64,000 nt of DNA from JBDWFY01 sp964291365 (GCA_964291365.2 OZ220016.1:1-64000); one strand, 5' to 3'. Counted from the stretch's first letter, positions 13,601-29,500 are shown. The notes: a model not told the origin generated them from the letters alone. Translations and numbers: made by a program.

Positions 13601-14340
13601 CCAACAATCATCAGCTTCAACAACAAATTTAACAACATCAACAACAATCAACACATTTAACATTGTTATCAACAGATTAAACAACAGATTCAACAGCTTC
13701 AACAATCAACAGCTTCAACAACAGATTCAACAACTACAGCTTCAACAATCAACAGCTTCTGCAACAGTCAACAACAACAGATTCCACAATATCAACAACA
13801 TTTAACAGTTTCATCATGGTGATCAACTGATTCAACAGCTTCTACAATCATAACCAACAATCAACAGCTTTAAATATACTAACAAGATTAACAGACTCAA
13901 CAACAGCTTCAATAATCATAATCAACAATCAATAGCTTCAACAACAGATTCAACAACAGATTTAACAACATCAACAACAATCAACAGGCTCAACAACAAG
14001 TTTAACATTAACAACACCAACAACTTTCAACAGGTTCAACAACAGATTCAACAGCTTCAACGGTGTGATTGAAGCTATTGATCTATTTGGGCGAGCCTAC
14101 ACTTACACAAGATAGACTGTACTAACAGTTGACAGCTTTAGTTATATAAACAAGATCAACCTATTCAACAGCTTCAACAATACCAACAATCAATAGCTTC
14201 AACAACAGATTCAACAACATAAACAGCAATCAACAACTTCAACATGGTTATCAACAGATTAAACAACAGAATCAACAGCTTCATCAATCAACAGCTTCAA
14301 CAACAGATTCAACAACTACAGCTTCAACAACAGATTCAAA
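10620..14340. repeat. Type B satellite block 2
   Basis: The longest type B stretch. It contains eight copies of the conserved gattgaagctattgattta / ttggggcgagcc / atagactgtact block (around 11092, 11560, 11728, 12058, 12373, 12751, 13490 and 14065). The block near 12751 is split by a 386-bp transposon. Between blocks are caacagattcaac, cagcttcaactatactaac and caacttcagattc units. The A-to-B junction (catac/ataac plus gtgaaaaccttcaac at about 10630) is also present at about 32948. Confidence 0.85.
12770..13155. mobile_element. 386-bp TIR element (MITE) in satellite B
   Basis: Terminal inverted repeats of about 56 bp begin tagcctcgtccccaggcccg and remain identical for about 31 bp, then diverge slightly through tgcgcatgcgc. 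The flanks read gctattgat (12761-12769) and gttattgat (13156-13164), a 9-bp target duplication with one mismatch (seven exact). It interrupts one copy of the conserved type B block, so the ancestral site is recognisable. The interior (about 270 bp) has no open frame of note. The target length fits hAT-like (8 bp) or MULE-like (9 bp) elements. The family is not identified. Confidence 0.9.
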
Positions 14341-17300
14341 AACTTCAACAAAACTAAAGTTCTTTAGCACATATAATGTAGCCTACAACAATCAACATCT
14401 TCAACAACAACAAATTCAACAGTTTTAACAAAACTAGAGCTCTCTAGAGTACATAATAGCCTACAACAATCAACAGCTTCAACAACAGATTCAACAGCTT
14501 CAACAAAACTTGAGCTCTCTAGAGCACGTAATGTAGCCTACAACAATCAACAGATTGAACAACACATTCAACAGCTTCAACAAAACTAGAGCACATAATA
14601 GCCCACAACAATCAACAGCTTCAGCAACAATAGATTCAACAGCTTCAACTAAACTGGAGCTCTATAGAGCACATAATGTAGCCTATAACAATCAACAGCT
14701 TTAACAACAACAGATTCAACAGCTTCAACAAAACTAGAGCTCTCTAGAGCACAAAATAGCCTACAACAATCAACAGCTTCAACAACAGATTCAACAGCTT
14801 CAACGAAACTAGAGCTCTCTATATCACATAATAGCTTTCAACAATCAAGAGCTTCAACAACAGATTCAACAGCTTCAACAAAACTAGAGCTCTCTAGAAC
14901 ACATAATGTAGCCTACAACATTCAACATCTTCAACAACAACAGAATCAACAATTTCAACAAAACAAGAGCTTTCTACAGCACTTAACAGCCTACAACAAT
15001 CAACAGCTTCAACAAATCTAGAGCTCTCTAGAGCACATAATAGCCTACAACAATCAACAGCTTCAACAACAGATTCAACAGCTTCAACAAAACTTGAGCT
15101 CTCTAGAGCACATAATGTAGCGTACAACAATCAACAGATTCAACAACACATTCAACAGCTTCAACAAAACTAGAGCACATAATAGCCTACAACAATCAAC
15201 AGATTCAACAGCTTCAACTAAACTGGAGCTCTATAGAGCACATAATGTAGCCTATAACAATCAACAGCTTTAACAACAACAGATTCAACAGCTTCAACAA
15301 AACTAGAGCTCTCTAGAGCACACAATAGCCTACAACAATCAACAGCTTCATCAACAACAGATTCAACAGGTTCAACAAAACTAGAGCTCTCTAGAGCACA
15401 AAATAGCCTACAACAATCAACAGCTTCAACAACAGATTCAACAGCTTCAACGAAACTAGAGCTCTCTATATCACATCGTAGCTTTCAACAATCAAGAGCT
15501 TCAACAACAGATTCAACAGCTTCAACAAAACTAGAGCTCTCTAGAACACATAATGTAGCCTACAACAATCAACATCTTCAACAACAACAGAATCAACAAT
15601 TTCAACAAAACAAGAGCTTTCTACAGCACTTAACAGCCTACAACAATCAACAGCTTCAACAAATCTAGAGCTCTCTAGAGCACATAATAGCCTACAACAA
15701 TCAACAGCTTCAACAACAGATTCAACAGCTTCAACAAAACTTGAGCTCTCTAGAGCACATAATGTAGCCTACAACAATCAACAGATTCAAACACATTCAA
15801 CAGCTTCAACAAAACTAGAGCATATAATAGCCTACAACAATCAACAGCTTCAACAACAGATTCAACAGCTTCAACTAAACCGGAGCTCTATAGAGCACAT
15901 AATGTAGCCTACAACAATCAACATCTTCAACAACAACAGAATCAACAATTTCAACAAAACAAGAGCTTTCTACAGCACTTAACAGCCTACAACAATCAAC
16001 AGCTTCAACAAATCTAGAGCTCTCTAGAGCACATAATAGCCTACAACAATCAACAGCTTCAACAACAATAGATTCAACAGCTTCAACTAAACTGGAGCTC
16101 TATAGAGCACATAATGTAGCCTATAACAATCAATAGCTTTAACAACAACAGCTTCAACAAAACTAGAGCTCTCTAGAGCACATAATAGCCTAAACAATCA
16201 ACAGCTTCAACAACAGATTCGACAGCTTCAACAAAACTTGAGCTCTCTACAGCACATAATGTAGCCTACAACAATCAACAGATTCAACAACAGATTCAAC
16301 AGCTTCAACAAAACTTGAGCTCTCTAGAGCACATAATGTAGCCTACAACAATCAACAGATTCAACAACAGATTCAACAGCTTCAACAAAACTTGAGCTCT
16401 CTAGAGCACATAATGTAGCCTACAACAATCAACAGATTCAACAACACATTCAACAGCTTCAACAAAACTAGAGCATATAATAGCCTACAACAATCAACTG
16501 CTTCAACAACAATAGATTCAACAGCTTCAACTAAACTGGAGCTCTATAGAGCACATAATGTAGCCTATAGCAATCAATAGCTTTAACAACAACAGCTTCA
16601 ACAAAACTAGAGCTCTCTAGAGCACATAATAGCCTACAACAATCAACAGCTTCAACAACAGATTCAACAGCTTCAACAAAACTTGAGCTCTCTAGAGCAC
16701 ATAATGTAGCCTACAACAATCAACATATTCAACAACAGATTCAACAGCTTCAACTAAAATGGAGCTCTATAGAGCACATAATGTAGCCTATAACAATCAA
16801 TAGCTTTAACAGCAACAGATTCAACAGCTTCAACAAAACTAGAGCTCTCTAGAGCACATATTAGCCTACAACAATCAACAGCTTCAATAGCAATAGATTC
16901 AACAGCTTCAACTAAACTGGAGCTCTATAGAGCACATAATGTAGCCTACAACAATCAACATCTTCAACAACAACAGAATCAACAATTTCAACAAAACAAG
17001 AGCTTTCTACAGCACTTAACAGCCTACAACAATCAACAGCTTCAACAAATCTAGAGCTCTCTAGAGCACATAATAGCGTACAACAATCAACAGCTTCAAC
17101 AACAGATTCAACAGCTTCAACAAAACTTGAGCTCTCTAGAGCACATAATGTAGCCTACAACAATCAACAGATTCAACAACACATTCAACAGCTTCAACAA
17201 AACTAGAGCATATAATAGCCTACAACAATCAACAGCTTCAAAAACAATAGATTCAACAGCTTCAACTAAACTGGAGCTCTATAGAGCACATAATGTAGCC

Positions 17301-20300
17301 TATAACAATCAATAGCTTTAACAACAACAGCTTCAACAAAACTAGAGCTCTCTAGAGCACATAATAGCCTACAACAATCAACAGATTCAACAGCTTCAAC
17401 TAAACTGGAGCTCTATAGAGCACATAATGTAGCCTATAACAATCAACAGCTTTAACAACAACAGATTCAACAGTTTCAACAAAACTAGAGCTCTCTAGAG
17501 CACACAATAGCCTACAACAATCAACAGCTTCATCAACAACAGATTCAACAGCTTCAACAAAACTAGAGCTCTCTAGAGCACAAAATAGCCTACAACAATC
17601 AACAGCTTCAACAGCAGATTCAACAGCTTCAACGAAACTAGAGCTCTCTATAGCACATAATAGCCTTCAACAATCAAGAGCTTCAACAACAGATTCAACA
17701 GCTTCAACAAAACTAGAGCTCTCTAGAACACATAATGTAGCCTACAGCAATCAACATCTTCAACAACAACAGAATCAACAGTTTTAACAAAACAAGAGCT
17801 TTCTACAGCACTTAACAGCCTACAACAATCAACAGCTTCAACAAATCTAGAGCACATAATAGCCTACAACAATCAACAGCTTCAACAACAGATTCAACAG
17901 CTTCAACAAAACTTGAGCTCTCTAGAGCACATAATGTAACCTATAACAATCAATAGCTTTAACAACAACAGCTTCAACAAAACTAGAGCTCTCTAGAGCA
18001 CATAATAGCCTACAACAATCAACAGCTTCAACAACAGATTCAACAGCTTCAACAAAACTTGAGCTCTCTAGAGCACATAATGTAGCCTACAACAATCAAC
18101 AGATTCAACAACAGATTCAACAGCTTCAACAAAACTTGAGCTCTCTAGAGCACATAATGTAGCCTACAACAATCAACAGATTCAACAACACATTCAACAG
18201 CTTCAACAAAACTAGAGCATATAATAGCCTACAACAATCAACAGCTTCAACAACAATAGATTCAACAGCTTCAACTAAACTGGAGCTTTATAGAGCACAT
18301 AATGTAGCCTATAACAATCAACAGCTTAAACAACAACAAATTCAACAGCTTCAACAAAACTTGAGCTCTCTAGAGCACATAATGTAGCCTACAACAATCA
18401 ACAGATTCAACAACACATTCAACAGCTTCAATAAAACTAGAGCACATAATAGCCTACAACAATCAACAGATTCAACAGCTTCAACTAAACTGGAGCTCTA
18501 TAGAGCACATAATGTAGCCTATAACAATCAACAGCTTTAACAACAACAGATTCAACAGCTTCAACAAAACTAGAGCTCTCTAGAGCACACAATAGCCTAC
18601 AACAATCAACAGCTTCGTCAACAACAGATTCAACAGCTTCAACAAAACTAGAGCTCTCTAGAGCACAAAATAGCCTACAACAATCAACAGCTTCAACAAC
18701 AGATTCAACAGCTTCAACGAAACTAGAGCTCTCTATAGCACATAATAGCCTTCAACAATCAAGAGCTTCAACAACAGATTCAACAGCTTCAACAAAACTA
18801 GAGCTCTCTAGAACACATAATGTAGCCTACAACAATCAACATCTTCAACAACAACAGAATCAACAATTTCAATAAAACAAGAGCTTTCTACAGCACTTAA
18901 CAGCCTACAACAGTCAACAGCTTCAACAAATCTAGAGCTCTCTAGAGCACATAATAGCCTACAACTATTAACAGCTTCAACAACAGATTCAACAGCTTCA
19001 ACAAAACTTGAGCTCTCTAAAGCACATAATGTAGCCTATAACAATCAATAGCTTTAACAACAACAGCTTCAACAAAACTAGAGCTCTCTAGAGCACATAA
19101 TAGCCTACAACAATCAACAGCTTCAACAACAGATTCAATAGCTTCAACAAAACTTGAGCTCTCTAGAGCACATAATGTAGCCTACAACAATCAACAGATT
19201 CAACAACACATTCAACAGCTTCAACAAAACTAGAGCACATAGTAGCCTACAACAATCAACAGCTTCAACTAAACTGGAGCTCTATAGAGCACATAATGTA
19301 GCCTATAACAATCAACAGCTTTAACAACAACAGCTTCAACAATACTAGAGCTCTCTAGAGCACATAATAGCCTACAACAATCAACAGCTTCAACAACAAT
19401 AGATTCAACAGCTTCAACTAAACTGGAGCTCTATAGAGCACATAATGTAGCCTATAACAATCAATAGCTTTAACAACAACAGCTTCAACAATACTAGAGC
19501 TCTCTAGAGCACGTAATAGCCTACAACAATCAACAGCTTCAACAACAGATTCAACAGCTTCAACAAAACTTGAGCTCTCTAGAGCACATAATGTAGCCTA
19601 CAACAATCAACAGATTCAACAACAGATTCAACAGCTTCAACAAAACTTGAGCTCTCTAGAGCACATAATGTAGCCTACAACAATCAACAGATTCAACAAC
19701 ACATTCAACAGCTTCAACAAAACTAGAGCATATAATAGCCTACAACAATCAACAGCTTCAACAACAATAGATTCAAGGGCTTTAACTAAACTGGAGCTCT
19801 ATAGAGCACATAATGTAGCCTATAACAATCAATAGCTTTAACAACAACAGCTTCAACACAACTAGAGCTCTCTAGAGCACATAATAGCCTACAACAATCA
19901 ACAGCTTCAACAACAGATTCAACTGCTTCAACAAAACTTGAGCTCTCTAGAGCACATAATGTAGCCTACAACAATCAACAGATTCAACAATACATTCAAC
20001 AGCTTCAACAAAACTAGAGCACATATAGCCTACAACAATCAACAGCTTCAACAACAACAGATTCAACAGCTTCAACTAAAATGGATCTCTATAGAGCACA
20101 TAATGTAGCCTATAACAATCAACAGCTTTAACAACAACAGATTCAACAGCTTCAACAAAACTAGAGCTTTCTAGAGCACATAATAGCCTACAACAATCAA
20201 CAGCTTCAACAACAATAGATTCAACAGCTTCAACTAAACTGGAGCTCTATAGAGCACATAATGTAGCCTATAACAATCAATAGCTTTAACAACAACAGCT

Positions 20301-22640
20301 TCAACAAAACTAGAGCTCTCTAGAGCACATAATAGCCTAAAACAATCAACAGCTTCAACAACAGATTCAACAGCTTCAACAAAACTTGAGCTCTCTAGAG
20401 CACATAATGTAGCCTACAACAATCAACAGATTCAACAACAGATTCAACAGCTTCAACAAAACTTGAGCTCTCTAGAGCACATAATGTAGCCTACAACAAT
20501 CAACAGATTCAACAACACATTCAACAGCTTCAACAAAACTAGAGCATATAATAGCCTACAACAATCAACAGCTTCAACAAAAATAGATTCAACAGCTTCA
20601 ACTAAACTGGAGCTCTATAGAGCACATAATGTAGCCTATAACAATCAATAGCTTTAACAACAACAGCTTCAACAAAACTAGAGCTCTCTAGAGCACATAA
20701 TAGCCTACAACAATCAACAGCTTCAACAACAGATTCAACAGCTTCAACAAAACTTGAGCTCTCTAGAGCACATAATGTAGCCTACAACAATCAACAGATT
20801 CAACAACACATTCAACAGCTTCAACAAAACTAGAGCACATAATAGCCTACAACAATCAACAGCTTCAACAACAACAGATTCAACAGCTTCAACTAAAGTG
20901 GAGCTCTATAGAGCACATAATGTAGCCTATAACAATCAACAGCTTTAACAACAACAGATTCAACAGCTTCAACAAAACTAGAGCTCTCTAGAGCACATAA
21001 TAGCCTACAACAATCAACAGCTTCAACAGCAACAGATTCAACAGCTTCAACTAAACTGGAGCTCTATAGAGCACATAATGTAGCCTATAACAATCAACAG
21101 CTTAAACAACAACAGATTCAACAGCTTCAACAAAACTTGAGCTCTCTAGAGCACATAATGTAGCCTACAACAATCAACAGATTCAACAACACATTCAACA
21201 GCTTCAACAAAACTTGAGCTCTCTAGAGCACATAATGTAGCCTATAACAATCAATAGCTTTAACAACAACAGCTTCAACAAAACTAGAGCTCTCTAGAGC
21301 ACATAATAGCCTACAACAATCAACAGCTTCAACAACAGATTCAACAGCTTCAACAAAACTTGAGCTCTCTAGAGCACATAATGTAGCCTACAACAATCAA
21401 CAGATTCAACAACACATTCAACAGCTTCAACAAAACTAGAGCACATAATAGCCTACAACAATCAACAGCTTCAACAACAACAGATTCAACAGCTTCAACT
21501 AAACTGGAGCTCTATAGAGCACATAATGTAGCCTATAACAATCAACAGCTTTAACAACAACAGATTCAACAGCTTCAACAAAACTAGAGCTCTCTAGAGC
21601 ACATAATAGCCTACAACAATCAACAGCTTCAACAACAACAGATTCAACAGCTTCAACAAAACTAGAGCTCTCTAGAGCACATAATGTAGCCTACTACAAT
21701 CAACAGCTTCAAGAACAGATTCAACAGCTTCAACAAAACTAGAGCTTTCTAGAGCTCATAATAGCCTACAACAATCAACAGCTTCATTAACAGATTCAAC
21801 AGCTTCAACAAAACTAGAGTTCTCTAGTGCACATAATTGCCGACAACAATCAACTGCTTCAACAGCAGATTCAACAGCTTCAACAAAGCTAGAGCTTTCT
21901 AGAGCTCATAATAGCCTACAACAATCAACAGCTACAACAACAGCAGATTCAACTACTTCAACACAACTAGAGCTCTCTAGAGCACATAATAGCCTACAAC
22001 AATCAACAGCTTCAACAATACTAGAGCTCTCTAGAGCACATAATGTAGCCTACAACAATCAACAGCTTCAACATAAACAGATTCATTAAACTAGAGCACA
22101 TAATAGCCTACAACAATCAACAGCTTTAACAACAGACTCAACGTCTTCAACAAGAAATTCAACAACTTCAACAAAACTAGAACTCTATAGAGCTCATAAT
22201 AGCCTACAACAATCAACAGCTTCAACAACAGATTCAACAAAACTAGAGTTCTCCAGATGACATAATAGCTTACAACAATCAACAGCTTCAACAACAGATT
22301 CAACATTTTCAACAAAACTAGAGCTCACTAGATCACATAATAGCCTACAACAATCAACCGCTTCAACAATACTAAAGCTCTCTAGAGCACATAATGTAGC
22401 CTACTACAATCAACAGCTTCAACAGCACATAATATAGATCAACAACTTTAACAACAACAGATTCAACAGCTTTAACAAAACTAGAGCTCTCTAGAGCACA
22501 TAATAGCCTACAACAATCAACTGCTTTAACAACAGATTCAACGGCTTCAATAAAACTAGAATTGTCTAGAGCACACAATAGCCTACAGCAATTAACAGCT
22601 TCAACAACAACAGATTCAACAGCTTCAACAACAGATTTAA
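14340..22640. repeat. Type A satellite block 3 with higher-order repeats
   Basis: Type A monomers arranged in a recurrent multi-monomer order. A monomer with ggagctctatagagcac is followed by one with tagctttaacaacaacagc, one with aaaacttgagctctctagag, one with attcaacaacacattcaac and one with aactagagcatataatagc. The attcaacaacacattcaac landmark occurs about fourteen times between 14540 and 21420 (for example 15136, 16436, 17170, 18180, 18412, 19199, 19690, 20510, 20805, 21183 and 21408). The order has variants with inserted or missing monomers. No gene is seen. Confidence 0.85.
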
Positions 22641-25310
22641 CAGCTTCAACAGTCAACATATTCAACAACATCGACAACAATCAACAGATTCAACTACTTC
22701 AGATTCAACAACATCAACAGTCAAAAGCTTAACAACAACAGATTCAACAACATCAACTACAATCAACAACTTAAGATTAAACAACCAATTCAACAGCTTC
22801 AACAATCAACAGCTTCAACAACAGATTCAACAGCTTCAACAAAACTAGAGCTTTCTAGAGCTCATAATAGCCTACAACAATCAACAGCTTCATTAACAGA
22901 TTCAGCAGCTTCAACAAAACTAGAGATCTCTAGTGCACATAATTGCCGACAACAATCAACTGCTTCAACAGCAGATTCAACAGCTTCAACAAAACTAGAG
23001 CTCTCTAGAGCTCATAATAGCCTACAACAGTCAACAGCTTCAACAACAGATTCAATAGCTTCAACTTCAAAACTAGAGCTCTATAGAGTACATAATGTAG
23101 CCTACAACAATCAACAGCTTCAACAAAACTAGAGCTCTCTAGAGCACATAATGTAGCCTACTACAATCAACAGCTTCAACAGTAGATTCAAAAGCTTCAA
23201 CAAACCTAGAGCACATAATAGCCTACAACAATCAACAGCTTCAACAAAACTAGAGCTCTCTAGAGCACATAATGTAGCCTACTACAATCAACAGCTTCAA
23301 CAGTAGATTCAAAAGCTTCAACAAACCTAGAGCACATAATAGCCTACAACAATCAACAGCTCCAACAACAGCAGATTCAACAGCTTCAACAAAACTAGAG
23401 CTCTCTATAGCACATAATAGCCTAAAACAATCAACAGCTTCAACAACAGATTCAACTGCTTCAACAAAACTAGAGCTCTCTAGAGCATATAATAGCCTAC
23501 AAAAATCAACAGCTACAACAATAGCAGATTCAACTACTTCAACACAACTAGAGCTCTCTAGAGCATATAATGTAGCATACAACAATCAACATCTTCAACA
23601 ACAGAGTCAACAACTTCAACAAATCTAGAGCTCTCTAGAGCTCATAATAGCTTACAACAATCAACAGCTTCAACAGCAGATTCAACTGCTTCAACAAAAC
23701 TAGAGCTCTCTAGAGCACATAATAGCCTACAACAATCAACAGCTTCAACAATACTAGAGCTCTCTAGAGCACATAATGTAGCCTACAACAATCAACAGCT
23801 TCAACAAAAACAGATTCATTAAACTAGAGCACATAATAGCCTACAACAATCAACAGCTTTAACAACAGACTCAAAGTCTTCAACAAGAGATTCAACAACT
23901 TCAACAAAACTAGAGCTCTCTAGAGCTCATAATAGCCTACAACAATCAACAGCTTCAACAACAGATTCAACAAAACTAGAGTTCTCCAGATGACATAATA
24001 GCCTACAACAATCAACAGCTTCAACAAGAGATTCAAAAGCTTTAGCAAAACTAGAGATATCCAGAGCACATAATGTAACCTACAACAAACATCTTCAGCA
24101 ACAACAGACTCATAAGTTTCAATAAAACTAGACCTCTCCAGAGCACATAATAGCCTACAACAATCAACATCTTCAACACAAACAGATTCAACAGCTTTAA
24201 TAACACTAGAGCACATAATAGCCTACAACAATCAACAGCTTTAAGAACAACAGATTCAACATTTTCAACAAGAGATTCAACAGCTTCAACAAAACTAGAG
24301 CTCTCTAGAGCTCATAATAGCCTACAACAATCAACAACTTCAACAACAGATTCAACATTTTCAACAAAACTAGAGCTCACTAGATCACATAATAGCCTAC
24401 AACAATCAACCGCTTCAACAATACTAAAGCTCTCTAGAGCACATAATGTAGTCTACTACAATCAACAGCTTCAACAACAACAGATTCTACAGCTTCAACA
24501 AAATTAGAGCACATAATAACATACAACAATCAACAGCTCCAACAACAGCAGATTAAACAGCTTCAACAAAACTAGAGCTCTCTAGAGCACATAATAGCCT
24601 ACAACAATCAACGGCTTCAACAAGAGATTCAACAGTATTAACAAAACTAGAGATATCTAGAGCACATAATGTAACCTACAACAAACAACATCTTCAGCAA
24701 CAACAGATTCATAAGCTTCAATAAGACTAGACCTCTCCTGAGCACATAATAGCCTACAACAATCAACAGCTTCAACAACAACAGATTCAACAGCTTCAAC
24801 AAAATTAGAACTCTATGGAGCACATAATATAGATCAACAGCTTTAACAACAACAGATTCAACAGCTTTAACAAAACTAGAGCTCTCTAGAGCACATAATA
24901 GCTTACAACAATCAACAGCTTCAACAACAGATTCAACAGCTTCAACAAAACTAGAGCTCTCTAGAGCACATAATAGCCTACAACAATCAACAGCTTCAAC
25001 AACAGATTCAACAGCTTCAACAAAACTAGAGCTCTCTAGAGCACATAATAGCCTACAACAATCAACAGCCTCAACAAAACTAGAGCTCCCTAGAGCATAT
25101 AATAGCCTACAACAATCAACAACTTAACAACAGATTCAACAGCTTCAACAAAACTAGAGCTCTATAGAGCACATAATGTAGCCTACAACAATCAAGTGCT
25201 TTAACAACAGATTCAACGGCTTCAATAAAACTAGAATTCTCTAGAGCACACAATAGCCTACAGCAATTAACAGCTTCAACAACAACAGATTCAATAGCTT
25301 CAACAACAGA
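22640..25310. repeat. Mixed satellite block (short B patch, then A)
   Basis: A short type B patch (about 22640-22800) resembles the start of B block 1, with parts missing, and is followed by type A monomers. Several local duplications are visible. For example, the phrase cttcaacaatactagagctc plus aacagattcattaaactag occurs near 22015-22100 and again near 23750-23825. The left end of the large duplication (24448) lies in this block. Confidence 0.8.
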
Positions 25311-26557
25311 TTGAACAGCTTCAACAGTCAACATATTCAACAACATCGACAACAATCAACAGATTCAACTACTTCAGATTCAACAACATCAACAGTCAAA
25401 AGCTTCAACAACAACAGATTCAACAACATCAACTACAATCAACAACTTCTACATGGTGATCAACAGATTAAACAACCAATTCAACAGCTACAACAATCAA
25501 CAGCTTCAACAACAGATTCAACAACTTCAGATTCAACAGCTTCACTAATCAACAGCTTCAAGAACAGATTCAACAACAATCATCAGCAACAGATTCGACA
25601 TCAACAACAATTAACAGGTTGAACATGGTGATCAACAACTCAACAGCTTCACTATCATAACCAACAATCAACAGCTTTAACTATACTAACAAGATCAACA
25701 GATTCAACAACTGATTTAGCAGCTTTAACAATCATAACCAACAATCAAAAGCTTCAACAACAACAGATTCAACAACATCAACAACAATGACAGATTCAAC
25801 AGCATCAACAACAATGACAGCTTCAACAACAGATTCGACAACTTCAGATTCAGCAGCTTCAACAATCAACAGCTTCAACACAACAGATTAAACAACATCA
25901 TCAACAATCAACAATTTCAACATTGTGATCAACAGCTTCAACATCGGATTCAACAACTTCAGATTCAGCAGCTTCAACAATCAACAGCTTCAACAGCAAC
26001 AGAATTAACATGAATAACAATTACCACCTTAAACATGGTGATCAACAGATTCAACAGCTTCAACAATCATAACCAACAATCAACACCTTCAACTATACTA
26101 ACAAGATCAACAGATTCAACAACAGATTCAATAGCTTCAAAAATCATAATCAACAATCAACATCTTCAACAACAGGTTCAACAACATGATCAACAATCAA
26201 CAGCTTCAACAACAACAGGTTTAACATCAACAACACCATCAACTGTCAACAACTTCAGCAACAAATTCAACATCTTCAACATAGTGATTGAAACTATTGA
26301 TTTATTGGGGCGAGCCTACACTTACACAAAATAGACTGTACTCACAATCAACAGCTTTAATTGTACTAACAAGATCAACTGATCGAACAGCTTCAACAAT
26401 ACCAACAATTAACAACTTCAACAACAACAGATTCAACAACATCAACAACGATCAACAACTTCAACATGGTTATCAACAGATTTAACAACAGATTTAAAAG
26501 CTTCAAAAACAGATTCAACAACTACAGCTTCAACAATCAACAGCTTCAACAAAAGAT
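25310..26557. repeat. Type B satellite block 3
   Basis: A near-identical duplicate of 862-2110, including the conserved block at 26285-26345 and the same plus-strand Asn/Gln/Ser/Thr-rich short frames. It is part of the large duplication. Confidence 0.85.
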
Positions 26558-29500
26558 TCAACAACTTTAACAAAACTAGAGCTCTCTAGAGCTCATTATA
26601 GCCTACAACAATCAACAGCATCAACAACAGATTCAACTGCTTCAACAAAACTAGAGCTCTCTAGAACACATAATGTAGCCTACAACAATCAACAGCTTCA
26701 ACAACAACAGATTCAACAGCTTCAACAAAACTAGAGCTCTCTATTTCACATAATAGCCTACAACAATCAACAGCTTCAACAACAGATTCAACAGCTTAAA
26801 CAAAACTAGAGCTCTCTATAGCATATAATAGCCTACAAAAATCAATAGCTTAAACAACAACAGATTCGACAGCTTAAACAAAACCAGACCTCTCTATAAC
26901 ATATAACAGCCTACAACAATCAACAGCTTCAACAACAGATTCAACAGCTTAAACAAAACTAGAGCTCTGTATAGCATATAATAGCCTACAACAATCAACA
27001 GCTTCAACAACAACAGATTCAACAGCTTCGACAAAACTAGAGCTCTCTAGAGCACATAATGTAGCCTACAACAACAACATCTTCAACAAAAACAGATTCA
27101 ACAGCTTTAATAAAACTAGAGCACATAATAGCCTACAACAATCAACAGCTTTAACAGCAACAGATTCAACATCTTCAACAAGAGATTCAACAGCTTCAAC
27201 AAAACTAGAGCTCTCTAGAGCTCATAATAGCCTACAATCAACAGCTTCAACAACAGATTCAACAAAACTAAAGTTCTCCAGATGACATAATAGCCTACAA
27301 CAATCAACAGCTTCAACAACAGATTCAACATTTTCAACTAGAGCTCTCTAGAGCACATAATGTAGCCTACAACAATCTAAAGCTTCAATAACAACAGATT
27401 CAACAGCTTCAACAAAGCTAGAGCTCTCTATTAAACATAATAGCCTACAACAATCAACAGCTTCAACAACAAATTCAACAGCTTTGACAAAACTGGAGCT
27501 CTCTAGAGTACATAATGTAGCCTACAACAATCAACATCTTCAACAACAACAGATTCAACAGCTCCAATTAAACTAGAGCACATAATATAGCCTACAACAA
27601 TCAACAGCTTTAACAGAGACAGATTCAACAGCTTCAACAACAAATTCAACAGCATAAACAAAACTAGAGCTCTCTAGAGCACATTATGTAGCCTACAACA
27701 ATCAAATACTTCAACAACAACGGATTCAACAGCATAAACAAAAGTAGAGCTCTCTAGAGCACATAATGTAGCCTACAACAATCAAATGCTTCAACAACAC
27801 CAGATTCAACAGCTTCAACAAACCTAGAGCTCTCTATAGTATATAATAGCCTACAACAATCAACAGCTTCAACAACAACAGGTTCAACAGCTTCAACAAA
27901 ACTAGAGCTCTCTAGACTACATAATGTAGCCTACAACAATCAACATCCTCAACAACAACAGATTCAACAGCTTCAACAAAACTAGAGCTATAATCTAGCC
28001 TACAACAATCAACAGCTTCAACAACAACAGATTCAACAGCTTCAACAAAACTAGAGCTCTCTATTGCACACAATAGCCTACAACAATCAACAGCTTCAAC
28101 AACAACAGATTCAACAGCTTCGACCAACTCAGAGCTCTCTAAAGCACATAATGTGGCCTACAACAATCAACATCTTCAACAACAACAGATTCAACAGCTT
28201 CAACAAAACTAGAGCTCTCTATTGCACACAATAGCCTACAACAATCAACAGCTTCAACAACAACAGATTCAACAGCTTCGACCAACTCAGAGCTCTCTAA
28301 AGCACATAATGTGGCCTACAACAATCAACATCTTCAACAACAACAGATTCAACAGCTTCAACAAAACTAGAGCTCTCTAGAGCACATAATAGCTTACAAC
28401 AATCAACAGCTTCAACAACAACAGATTGTACAGCTTCAGCGAAACTAGAGCTCTCTAGAGCACATAATAGCCTACAATCAACAGCTTCAACAACAGATTC
28501 AACAGGTTCAACAATACTAGAGCTCTCTAGACCACACAATAGCCTACAACAATCAACAGCTTCAACAACAGATTCAACAGCTTCAACAAAACTAGAGCTC
28601 TCTGTTGCGCATAATAGCCTACAACAATCAGCAGCTTCAACAACAACAGATTCAACAGCTTCGACCAAACCAGAGCTCTCTAGAGCACATAATGTGGCCT
28701 ACAACGATCAACATCTTCAACAACAGATTCAACAGCTTCAATTAAACTAGAGCACATAATAGCCTACAACAATCAACAGCTTTAACAGAAACAGATTCAA
28801 CAGCTTCAACAACAGATTCAACACTCTAGAGCACATAATGTAGCCAACAACAATCAACATCTGCAACAATCGATTCAACAGCTTCAACAAAACTAGAGCT
28901 CTCTAGAGCACATAATAGCTAACAACAATCAACAGCTTCAAAAAACTAGAGCTCTCTAGAGCACATAATGTAGCCTACTACAATCAACAGCTTCAACAAC
29001 AGATTCAACAGCTTCCAAAAAACTAGAGCTCTCTATTGCACATAATAGCCTACAACAATCAACAGCTTTAACAGAAACAGATTCAACGGCGTCAACAACA
29101 GATTCAACACTCTAGAGCACATAATGTAGCCAACAACAATCAACATCTTCAACAACAGATTCAACAGCTTCAACAAAACTAGAACTCTCTAGAGCACATA
29201 ATAGCCTACAACAATCAACAGCTTCAACAACAGATTCAACAGCTTCAACAAAACTAGAACTCTCTAGAGCACATAATAGCCTACAACAATCAACAACTAC
29301 AACAACAGATTGTACAGCTTCAACAAAACTAGAGCTCTCTAGAGCACATAATAGCCTACAACAATCAACAGCTTCAACAACAGATTCAACAATTTCAACA
29401 AAACTAGAGCTCTCTAAAACACATAATAGCCTACAACAATCAACAGCTTCAACAGAACTAGAGCTATCTAGAGCACACAATGTAGCCTACAACAATCAAC

